Positions 46,508-54,356 of a stretch of 64,000 nt of DNA are shown piece after piece (within the stretch, counting starts at the first letter, position 1; each line of letters begins with the position of its first letter). The position numbers and the translations under genes are program-made. The notes under the pieces were generated by a model. It was not told the origin of the DNA. It did no database searches and worked only from the letters and a program-made list of their open reading frames with translations. Where the stretch lies: assembly GCF_052056295.1 (NCBI RefSeq), contig NZ_CP182493.1, positions 310,001 through 374,000 of the forward strand, in the 5' to 3' direction. This DNA comes from Catenovulum sp052056295 (lineage in GTDB: Bacteria; Pseudomonadota; Gammaproteobacteria; Enterobacterales; Alteromonadaceae).

Positions 46508-47830
46508 TTGCAAAACCCATACTCTCGCCTGTTAAAACTCGCTTGGCCTATTTGGATCACCCAAGCAATTCAAACTTTAATGGTCACTATCGACTTAATT
46601 ATGTCGGCACAAGTCAGTGATGCGGATATGGCTGCAGTCGGCACAGCGCTATCTATTTGGCACCCAATTAGCTTTTTTGCCACTGGCTGCATGATGGTAT
46701 TAGCACCCTTGTTGTCACGCAGTTATGGTTCAGGAAATACCCAAGCTTTTCAGCATGATTTAAATCAATCTCTCTGGTTTGCCATTCTAGTCGCCATCAT
46801 GTTTTCACTAGCATTGTTTATTTCTATGCCATTACTACCGCTATTAAAGTTAGAGCAACCATTAGTTTTAATCGGCCAAAACTACTTAACCTACTTAGCC
46901 ATAGGTATACCTTTTATTTGTTTTATTGGTGTTTTTCGCTACCTTAACGAGTCACTTGGACACACTAAACCACTTATGTATGTGAGTATTATCGGTTTGC
47001 TGTGTAACGTGCCGTTAAACTACTTATTTATCTATGGCTCAGCCCTAACACCTGAGCTAGGCGGTGCCGGCTGTGGTATTGCAACCAGCATAGTTAATGC
47101 ACTGGTTTTATTGTCACTGCTAACCTATAGCAAATATGCTAAGCATACTCGGCTACTAATCAACAATCTCAGTTTCGAAAAAATCCAAGTCGCAACTCAA
47201 ATTAAATTGATGAAATTGGGTTTGCCTATAGGTCTAACCTTGTTTTTAGAAATAGCTTTGTTTGCTGCAGTTGCGTTGGCGATTGCAACCCATGGAACAC
47301 AAGCGGCAGCAGCACACCAGATAGCATTAAACGTAGTAACCAACTTTTATATGATACCGCTGAGCATAGGTATGGCAGCTACAGTGTTAATTGGTCAAAG
47401 CATAGGTAAAAATGACACTAAGGCGGCCAAATCTTGGGTAAAATATACATTAGTTGTTTCTATCGTTTTTGCTGTATTTTCAACAAGCACCATCATCTTA
47501 AGTAAAGAGTTGTTCGCAAGTATATTTCAGCCATCAGAGCAGGTATTTCAACTTGCTACTGCTTTGCTAATTTGGGCCGGGATCTTCCAATTACCAGATG
47601 TCATTCAAACGACATTTTCATCCTGCCTACGTGGTTATGCAGACACACAAGTACCATTCGTGCTGGTTTTGATATCCTACTGGTTAATTGGCTTTCCATT
47701 GGGGTTAATACTGAGTGAAACTAACTGGATCACATCCAGTCAAGGGCCAGAGGGTTATTGGCAAGGTTTATTAATTGGCCTAAGCTGTACCAGTTTTTTG
47801 TTATTCTTTAGGCTAAAACGTGTTTGGTAG
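46508..47830 (+). CDS. MATE family multidrug efflux transporter
   Basis: The 440-residue product has about 12 membrane segments and resembles NorM/DinF-type MATE transporters. It exports cationic drugs in exchange for Na+ or H+. No ATG is near the start; TTG at 46508 is the best start because a stop codon lies 3 codons upstream and the next hydrophobic segment begins directly. It overlaps the DUF3080 gene by 11 bases. Confidence 0.9.
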   Translation: MQNPYSRLLKLAWPIWITQAIQTLMVTIDLIMSAQVSDADMAAVGTALSIWHPISFFATGCMMVLAPLLSRSYGSGNTQAFQHDLNQSLWFAILVAIMFSLALFISMPLLPLLKLEQPLVLIGQNYLTYLAIGIPFICFIGVFRYLNESLGHTKPLMYVSIIGLLCNVPLNYLFIYGSALTPELGGAGCGIATSIVNALVLLSLLTYSKYAKHTRLLINNLSFEKIQVATQIKLMKLGLPIGLTLFLEIALFAAVALAIATHGTQAAAAHQIALNVVTNFYMIPLSIGMAATVLIGQSIGKNDTKAAKSWVKYTLVVSIVFAVFSTSTIILSKELFASIFQPSEQVFQLATALLIWAGIFQLPDVIQTTFSSCLRGYADTQVPFVLVLISYWLIGFPLGLILSETNWITSSQGPEGYWQGLLIGLSCTSFLLFFRLKRVW

Positions 47831-48827
47831 ACAAAGACTAACAGTGCTGGCAGTAATGTTATTAAGTGTCAGTGCTTGCCAGCAACATCCAGTGGTAAAC
47901 GAATGGGAAAAATATCCACTACGCGTTTTAACACTGGCTGAAAAGTTGCTCGACCAACAAATCAATTTACCACCTAAGCCACAACCAATAGCTAATTTGC
48001 CAATTGCTGGTGAGAAACCACCAGCCTTTCAATTAGACTTTTTAGAAGCTTTGTCGATTCACACTTGTAACTTGCAAGCATACATAGGTGAAAAAAATAG
48101 TAGTTTAGGAAAGGTGCAAAGTGTTGCTAACCACTTTATTTATGAAGCGAATTTATTAAGCCAATTAAATAACTGCGACTACAGCCAAGCTGCCAAAGCC
48201 ACTGAATTAATGCGATTACACAAATTTAAACAACAAAATTGGCAGCAGCAAGTTGACTACTTTTTGCTAAATAGTGAAATCCATAAAAAATTATTTCAGC
48301 CAACAACACAAATGCTAATACACGACAGCCAAGGTGTCATTGAGGTTGCCGCCTATTTTCAAGCTGCAAATCAATTGGTGCAGTTGCCACAACAAACATT
48401 CGAACAAAGTATTGTAGATAACTTTAATAAAAGTTCCGGCCAAATACACAGCAGCCAATTATTAGCCCAATACTTTTATACTCTCGAATACACAACGCTA
48501 GTTTTGCAACACACAGCTACTGTACTGAACAAACTAACCAGCCAACAAGTGTGTGCCAATACCAGGCCAACCGAAATAGACTACCTTGAAAATGTACTGC
48601 ATAAATATTTTGTCACTGAATTACAACCACACCTAGCCAGTTTAAGCCGTTTACAGCATGAGCTAATGCCAATTGTTGTCGAGCTTTTTAATCACCTAAG
48701 CTTCTCGCCTGAATATTTTGAGCGATATTTAAATTTAGCTAACGGCAGTATTTATAGTGATTTCACTCAAGCCAATATTAGCCATCAACAAGCTTGGCAA
48801 AATTTGCTCGCTAGCTGTAGTGAATGA
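47820..48827 (+). CDS. DUF3080 family lipoprotein
   Basis: The 335-residue product starts with a lipoprotein signal (LLSVSAC, lipidated Cys about residue 20) and resembles the DUF3080 family. The body is helical and Gln-rich, with a segment starting WEKYPLRVLTLAE. Function is unknown. The start is GTG and lies inside the end of the MATE gene, so the two are cotranscribed. Confidence 0.82.
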   Translation: MFGRQRLTVLAVMLLSVSACQQHPVVNEWEKYPLRVLTLAEKLLDQQINLPPKPQPIANLPIAGEKPPAFQLDFLEALSIHTCNLQAYIGEKNSSLGKVQSVANHFIYEANLLSQLNNCDYSQAAKATELMRLHKFKQQNWQQQVDYFLLNSEIHKKLFQPTTQMLIHDSQGVIEVAAYFQAANQLVQLPQQTFEQSIVDNFNKSSGQIHSSQLLAQYFYTLEYTTLVLQHTATVLNKLTSQQVCANTRPTEIDYLENVLHKYFVTELQPHLASLSRLQHELMPIVVELFNHLSFSPEYFERYLNLANGSIYSDFTQANISHQQAWQNLLASCSE

Positions 48828-48930
48828 TTAAAAAAACCGCAATCAAACTTTTTTGTTCAAAATTTCCTTGCTAAAGCGGTAACTTACCAGTAACATTCGC
48901 GCCGTTGTTTAGACAACAACTTCCAAATGT

Positions 48931-49007
48931 ACGACCGTAGCTCAGCTGGTTAGAGCACTACCTTGACATGGTAGGGGTCGGTGGTTCGAGTCCACTCGGT
49001 CGTACCA
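48931..49007 (+). tRNA. tRNA-Val (GAC)
   Basis: A complete 77-base cloverleaf is present, with acceptor ACGACCG (48931-48937) paired with CGGTCGT (48997-49003), discriminator A and encoded CCA (49005-49007). The anticodon loop TTGACAT, flanked by CTACC and GGTAG, gives anticodon GAC. The body closely resembles E. coli tRNA-Val(GAC). The first pair is A-U, which is less usual than G-C. Confidence 0.95.
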
Positions 49008-49149
49008 ATTCTAAAGGCTTACAGCCGAAGTAATCACTGCAATATCGACATCCAATTGGCTGGATAATAATACAGATCGTAAACTACGATTATCCACACG
49101 CGAAAACTTAGTAAAATACCCAAGCTTCAAAAACAATCATATTATTAAA

Positions 49150-49174
49150 AAGTTGCAATATTGCATTGCAACTT
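49150..49174 (-). terminator. Terminator after the large GH43 gene
   Basis: A perfect 10-bp stem (AAGTTGCAAT 49150-49159 with 49165-49174) and 5-base loop are followed on minus by a T-rich tract. Confidence 0.8.
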
Positions 49175-49216
49175 CAGTTTATTTGGATAGCGTAGAAAGT
49201 TTCATTGCTTTTTGTA

Positions 49217-52200
49217 TTATTGCAGACCTTCGGCGTAAAGTAGCTCTACATCATAGGCTGATACAGGAGCGTCAAATATACGAATCTGGTCTATTCTGCC
49301 GTAATAAGGTGCATCCCAATAGTTAACACCTAAAGCAAACTTAGTATTCCCACTACTAAATACGTCAGGAAATTGAGTATTTAAACCAACAGCTTGGCCA
49401 TTTACGAATACAGTCGCGTTTGCACCATCCACACGGATCACGATATGACTCCATGCGTTCAACGGCATCTGTGGTCCACTTAACGTATCGTAATAGCTTG
49501 CTGGTGGAGTTAATCGTGCCCATAGCATAGCGTCAGTAGAATCTCCCAATCCGCCTGGAACATAACTGATCCAGTTATCTGTATTTGTGTAACCAAAGAA
49601 AGCGGTGGTAAAACCAGAATCAGCAAGCGGGTATAGCCAGAATGAGATTGAGTATTTGTCAGAGCTAATTAGTCCATCAGGCAACAAAATTCCCGTGCTG
49701 CCATCTAAGCTTAGAGCTTGACCCTTAATACCTTCATCTGAGAATGTCAGAGTGCCACCAGCATTTTGGATTCGATCACCGACCACTGAACTCACGAGAA
49801 TTGCACCATCTGCTGTCGTACCGTCAATTGAGCCTTCAAAATCAAAGCTGATTTTAGGGGTCGTAACTGTTTTAGCTTTCACTGTCACAGGAAATTCTTT
49901 GGTAACCTCAGAACCGTCCAAATTTAAAATTGCGCTAATCGTTAAGCTAACATCTTCATTACCAACATCAGGTTGAATAACACTTACTTGGTTTTTAGCA
50001 TTAATAGAAAGAACATTTGTATTTGACGATAACCACTTAATTTCAGCGGCATATGGCCCAATTCTCACTAGATCAAAATCAACTTCGAGTTTAGTTGGGT
50101 CAATATTAGTTCCTAACGACACTAGTTTTTTAGCTGATTCGAGCAATTCAGATGCCGGTGTATTGTCAATATCCAGCGATTGTATTTCACTCGCGTCTAA
50201 TGCAGCTTCATAAACTCTAAACTCATCAACAGCACCATTGAATTGTCCGTCCCAATAATTTCCCCCCAAGACGAAGGTATTGTTGCCATCACTGAATAAG
50301 TCTCTAAAGCCAACGCCTGAAAATTTTTCTTCTCCATTGACATAAACCTTAGCAAGGCCATTGTTCACCGAAAAAGCCAAATGTGTCCATGTATTTAATG
50401 GCATTGGTGTATCGGTCACACCATCAAACCAAGTAATGCTACCAGACCAAAGCATTATGTTTGAATCCCAACTCAACGGGGCTAAATTTAACCAATTATT
50501 ATCAGCGGCAGCGCCAAAGAATAAAGCTCCAAGTTGAGCAAGTGTTTCAGCATTTGCCCACATAGAGATTGTGTATTCATTGTTAGAAATTAAATTATTT
50601 GGGAGTATCAAAGCTGTACTACCGTCAAAATCTAATGCCTTACCGTCAATACCAGTAAGGTAGGTTTCAGAGCCCCCATCAACACCAAGTGCGTTTGAAC
50701 TAATTTTACCATCAGTGAAGTTAGCTAAAGCATCGGACAGCGAATCATCAAATTTATAATTAGCAACTCGGTTGTACACTGAGCGCTCTTTAACAACAAC
50801 ATCAATTGTTTTTGTGCTTGCCTGACCATTTAATTCAATTGTTGCTAGCATGGTAACCGTTTCGTCGCCATAACCGGGGAAAGGCCTAAATACTGAGCCA
50901 TCTGTTTCGATATAAACATCATCACTACTCTGCCAATTAATAGTCGCACCATTTTTGCCAATTATTGGCAATTGGATCGAGTTCCCTGTTATCAAAGTGT
51001 CAATTTCAAGCGCATCTTTAACTATATCTAGCGTTGCTGTTGTAGAGGTAATTTCATCAATTTTACTACCCCATATAGATACACCGCTTGTAGACAAGGC
51101 ACTAAATGTTGGAACCAATTCATTTTTTGAGTTATCCCATTGCCATTTTGCAACGCCAAGATAACTACCCGAGTTTAAATCTAAGCGAATGGCACTTTTA
51201 TCCAGCATGTGCCAAGTGCCAAATTCACTACCGGAAACTGTACCGTCCTCATTTAACGAAATAGCAGCTGATTTTTTAGCCGAGGTATTCACATCATATT
51301 CATGATTAACAAACTTGTAGTAACCTGCCATATCAACTACATCTGGAATATTTTCCCCTTCCAATGGGACGTAGCGTTGTGGTGATACGACTGGCCAGCC
51401 ATCTGCATTGATAAACATTTCATGTGTACGGACTGCGTGAGCTTCTGGAATTCCAGGATATTTAGAGGAACTCATCGGAAATCGCGTGTGGAACACTAAT
51501 AAATGACGACCAGTTACGGCATCATAATAAGCAGAGTTATGGCCCGGTGATACATATCCCCAGGCAGTATTACTTTCACCTACTTCTTGAGTAATCTCAA
51601 ATCCACCCATTAACTTGGCACCTATTGCTAAAGTACCGGGCATTTGACTCATATTTTGCCCCGCCGGGTCATAATAAGGGCCGTCAGGATTTCTTGAGCG
51701 AACAACTCTAATATTGTAGCCACCATTACTAGCTAAGCCACCAAAGGATGTAAACATATAGTAGTAGTCAGACACTGGGCTATACATAACAAATGCACCT
51801 TCTATTGGGGCATGATGACCACCCATCAATTTAGTGCCATATTTGTTCGCGCCTTGGTACTTTCCAGCTATTGGTTTACCTGTAGCTTCATCCATCTCAT
51901 AAATGAATATGCCGCCAGAATATGAACCATAAATCATCCATAATTTGCCATCTTTATCGTAAAATAAGTCAGGGTCGACCGCGTTTGGATGAATTGAATT
52001 ATTGTAAGCTGGATCGATATCTTCTACGTGAACTGAGCCAGCTGTTTGTGCACCGCTTGATTTTACAATAGGGCCTAAGTCTCTATATGGACCTTCAATC
52101 TTGTCTGCAACGGCAACACCAAGGTAACCCCAAGATCCCCACTTGTCTTCCCCATTGGTTGCTTCTGCCGAAGCAATAACACCTTGGTTGTAGTAGAAGT

Positions 52201-52801
52201 AATATTTATCAGCTATTTTTATTGCATCAGCAGCCCATTGAGCTTGGTCCCCTACCCAATCAAAACTACCTGCAAGTTCAGTGAATGCAGTTCGACCGTT
52301 TGCAGGATCGTTAAATAATGGATTGTTTGCAAAAGTGCCTGTTGCTTGAACTCCGTCGCGCTCTAGGTAGGTCCAAGTAATCAAATCTTGTGATTTAGCC
52401 GCAGTTAAATGCGAGCCAAAGAGATAATAAGTGTCGCCATCTTTAACAATTGATGGATCATGTACGCCAATATCAGCAAAAGGAACGGCGCCTTCATTGG
52501 TCAGTGTAACACTAGTTGAAATAGCTGGTTTGGCTTGATAAATCGGTGTATCTGGAATCTCGGGTGTATCTGGAATCTCGGGTGTATCTGGAATCTCGGG
52601 TGTATCTGGAATCTCGGGTGTATCTGGAGTCTCAGGTGTATCTGGAGTCTCGGGTGTATCTGGTGATTCTGGGTTTTCAGGGGTTTCAGGAAGTTCAACC
52701 GGCGTTTCATTTTCTGGATATTTGCTATTTCCATCGTCGGAACCACAAGCTGTGATGGCTAACATGCTGGTCAATAGCATTATGATATTAATTGATTTCA
52801 T
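49217..52801 (-). CDS. GH43 endo-arabinanase-like lipoprotein with LamG domains
   Basis: The 1194-residue product has a lipoprotein signal (lipidated Cys19 after LAITA), a Thr/Pro/Glu/Asp repeat linker (about 30-88), a GH43 five-blade propeller (about 90-470) and a GH43 C-terminal domain like that of bacterial endo-1,5-arabinanases (about 470-590). Then come two rounds of an Ig-like (aBig-type) plus LamG/concanavalin-like domain (about 595-880 and 885-1194). Candidate catalytic residues are Asp115 in VHDPSIV, an Asp in NAVDPDLFYD and a Glu in APIEGAFVMY. It should be outer-membrane anchored and cut arabinan. Substrate is inferred from family resemblance. Confidence 0.88.
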   Translation of the reverse strand: MKSINIIMLLTSMLAITACGSDDGNSKYPENETPVELPETPENPESPDTPETPDTPETPDTPEIPDTPEIPDTPEIPDTPEIPDTPIYQAKPAISTSVTLTNEGAVPFADIGVHDPSIVKDGDTYYLFGSHLTAAKSQDLITWTYLERDGVQATGTFANNPLFNDPANGRTAFTELAGSFDWVGDQAQWAADAIKIADKYYFYYNQGVIASAEATNGEDKWGSWGYLGVAVADKIEGPYRDLGPIVKSSGAQTAGSVHVEDIDPAYNNSIHPNAVDPDLFYDKDGKLWMIYGSYSGGIFIYEMDEATGKPIAGKYQGANKYGTKLMGGHHAPIEGAFVMYSPVSDYYYMFTSFGGLASNGGYNIRVVRSRNPDGPYYDPAGQNMSQMPGTLAIGAKLMGGFEITQEVGESNTAWGYVSPGHNSAYYDAVTGRHLLVFHTRFPMSSSKYPGIPEAHAVRTHEMFINADGWPVVSPQRYVPLEGENIPDVVDMAGYYKFVNHEYDVNTSAKKSAAISLNEDGTVSGSEFGTWHMLDKSAIRLDLNSGSYLGVAKWQWDNSKNELVPTFSALSTSGVSIWGSKIDEITSTTATLDIVKDALEIDTLITGNSIQLPIIGKNGATINWQSSDDVYIETDGSVFRPFPGYGDETVTMLATIELNGQASTKTIDVVVKERSVYNRVANYKFDDSLSDALANFTDGKISSNALGVDGGSETYLTGIDGKALDFDGSTALILPNNLISNNEYTISMWANAETLAQLGALFFGAAADNNWLNLAPLSWDSNIMLWSGSITWFDGVTDTPMPLNTWTHLAFSVNNGLAKVYVNGEEKFSGVGFRDLFSDGNNTFVLGGNYWDGQFNGAVDEFRVYEAALDASEIQSLDIDNTPASELLESAKKLVSLGTNIDPTKLEVDFDLVRIGPYAAEIKWLSSNTNVLSINAKNQVSVIQPDVGNEDVSLTISAILNLDGSEVTKEFPVTVKAKTVTTPKISFDFEGSIDGTTADGAILVSSVVGDRIQNAGGTLTFSDEGIKGQALSLDGSTGILLPDGLISSDKYSISFWLYPLADSGFTTAFFGYTNTDNWISYVPGGLGDSTDAMLWARLTPPASYYDTLSGPQMPLNAWSHIVIRVDGANATVFVNGQAVGLNTQFPDVFSSGNTKFALGVNYWDAPYYGRIDQIRIFDAPVSAYDVELLYAEGLQ
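52545..52670. repeat. 18-bp tandem repeat coding the TPE(I/T)PD linker
   Basis: Seven 18-bp units of the type GGTGTATCTGGAATCTCG occur without gaps. Units 1-4 (52545-52616) are identical; units 5-7 differ at one to several bases. Each unit is six codons, so changes in copy number keep the frame and only alter linker length. Confidence 0.93.
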
Positions 52802-52857
52802 TAAAAAGCCTATTAGTAATTTTATTTATTGTTATTTGCGTACATATCTTTGTTTTT

Positions 52858-52891
52858 AATCACTATTACAGTGCTACTTGTAATAGTGATT
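52858..52891. promoter_or_regulatory. Perfect 12-bp inverted repeat upstream of the large GH43 gene
   Basis: AATCACTATTAC (52858-52869) pairs with 52880-52891, with a 10-base loop. No T-tract follows on minus, so it is not a standard terminator for the upstream GH43 gene. It lies 57 bases before the start at 52801 and may be an operator or leader structure. Confidence 0.55.
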
Positions 52892-52993
52892 GTTGCTATG
52901 AGTAATTATCAGCCTTTTTTGATTCTGTATTATTTGCGATACCTACTTGTGTCAATCACGAAGGATGCTGCAGAGGTATTGAGCAAATAAACT

Positions 52994-54064
52994 TTAATCA
53001 TCTAATGATTGATTAAAATTGGGGAAGCCATTTTCATCCCAAGTAATTACACGGACGCGTGTATGGCGGTTTGGATCGGTTAACGGATTACCCACTAATT
53101 CACGATAGTAACGCGCATGGTAAATTAACAAATCTGTTTTACCATCTTCAGCTACAGTAAAACTATTGTGTCCTGGGCCAAATCGTTTAAGACCCGCATC
53201 TGTATAAAACACAGGTTCTTTGGATTTATTCCAAGCGTTTACATCCATTAAATCAGCGTCGACATCAGCCCATAACAAACCCATAGCATAATTGTCATCG
53301 GTCGCGTTGGCCGAATAAGTGACAAATATTTTGCCATTACGAATTAACACAGCGGCACCTTCATTCACTTTATATTTGCTGGTTTCCCAAAACTCAGTTG
53401 GTTTGGTAATCGCAATAATCTTGCTGGTATCAATTGACGTTGGGCTGGTCATTTCCGCTAACCACAAAGCAGAGTTGTATTCCCACTCTTTGTTTGCTTG
53501 TGCCCATATCATGTAACGCTTACCTTTGTGTTCAAAAACCGTTGCATCCAACGCAAAGTTTTCCCAACCTGTTTTGATTTGTCCCTCTTCTACCCACTCT
53601 CCTTCCATAGGGTTGGCAGACGCGTTAGACAAAGCATACACGCGAATATGCCATTTGTTTTCAACGCTAGAAGCTGCAAAATAAACGTACCATTTGCCAT
53701 CTAATTTATGCAGTTCAGGTGCCCAAATGTGCTCACTCATTTCACCACTTTCGTGTTTGCGCCAAATTTCTTTTTCAGTTGCACTGCTCAAACCATTAAT
53801 GGTTTTTGAGCTACGCAACATAATTCGGTCAAACTTTGGTGATGTCGCAATAAAATAATAACTGCCATCCGTATCTTTATGGATCCAAGGATCAGCGCGC
53901 TGCTCAACGAGTGGATTAATATAATCAAACTGACTATCGCCACTTTGATTAACCATTCCACAGCCAGTAAAAAGCGCTGTTACAACAATCATCATCAGCG
54001 ATTTAATCGCCAATTCCAATTTTTCAAATTTACATAGATTTAATAACACCAAAAATAATCGCAT
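52994..54064 (-). CDS. GH43 lipoprotein, probable alpha-L-arabinofuranosidase
   Basis: The product of about 356 residues has a lipoprotein-type signal ending in ALFTGC, then a GH43 propeller. Candidate catalytic residues are an Asp in RADPWIHKD, an Asp in FALDATVFEH and a Glu in KVNEGAAVL. The DPW...DRIMLRSSKTINGL pattern resembles exo-acting arabinofuranosidases of GH43 subfamily 26. The frame is open up to 54235, but ATG at 54064, preceded by GGAG 8 bases upstream, is preferred. It lies upstream of the large GH43 gene on the same strand. Confidence 0.85.
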   Translation of the reverse strand: MRLFLVLLNLCKFEKLELAIKSLMMIVVTALFTGCGMVNQSGDSQFDYINPLVEQRADPWIHKDTDGSYYFIATSPKFDRIMLRSSKTINGLSSATEKEIWRKHESGEMSEHIWAPELHKLDGKWYVYFAASSVENKWHIRVYALSNASANPMEGEWVEEGQIKTGWENFALDATVFEHKGKRYMIWAQANKEWEYNSALWLAEMTSPTSIDTSKIIAITKPTEFWETSKYKVNEGAAVLIRNGKIFVTYSANATDDNYAMGLLWADVDADLMDVNAWNKSKEPVFYTDAGLKRFGPGHNSFTVAEDGKTDLLIYHARYYRELVGNPLTDPNRHTRVRVITWDENGFPNFNQSLDD

Positions 54065-54356
54065 CTTAAAAAACTCCAGTTGTTTGCGGTTAGTGCAATT
54101 TAATTGCCTTACAAAATATACGACGACAAAAATGTCATAACCCATAAAACAAATTTTTAAGACACTGATTTTTAATAAAATAAAAAAATTATTAAATAAT
54201 ATGAAAATATTTTTTAAGGGTTTATAGGAATACACCGTCTGTAATTAATAGGGGCATAAAACACAATTTAATAACATTAAATAAGAATGTGTTTTCTCCC
54301 TTACAACAAAGTACCAACAAAAAACCAGACGATAATTCTTAAGCGGGAGACAGAAT
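54065..54356. promoter_or_regulatory. Divergent intergenic region of the GH43/TonB receptor genes
   Basis: This AT-rich 292-base spacer has no supported gene. It must hold the promoters of the minus-strand GH43 genes and of the plus-strand receptor. The receptor ribosome-binding site is GGGAGA at about 54344-54349. I could not place a sigma-70 or ECF promoter with confidence. Confidence 0.5.

Noticed and set aside
52545..52670. CRISPR-like array
   Set aside because: The units are contiguous without spacers and encode a protein linker.
52501..52755. Open frames within the 18-bp repeat on both strands
   Set aside because: They are open only because the repeat unit has no stop in several frames. 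The minus-strand GH43 frame continues through them with clear domains.
54065..54235. N-terminal extension of the GH43 gene as coding
   Set aside because: It is AT-rich and places about 57 residues before the signal peptide and lipobox. A good ribosome-binding site (GGAG) precedes the ATG at 54064.
54190..54245. ECF-sigma promoter upstream of the receptor (GGAATA and CGTCT)
   Set aside because: The two elements are only a few bases apart, not the 15-18 needed, so it cannot be a promoter of that type.
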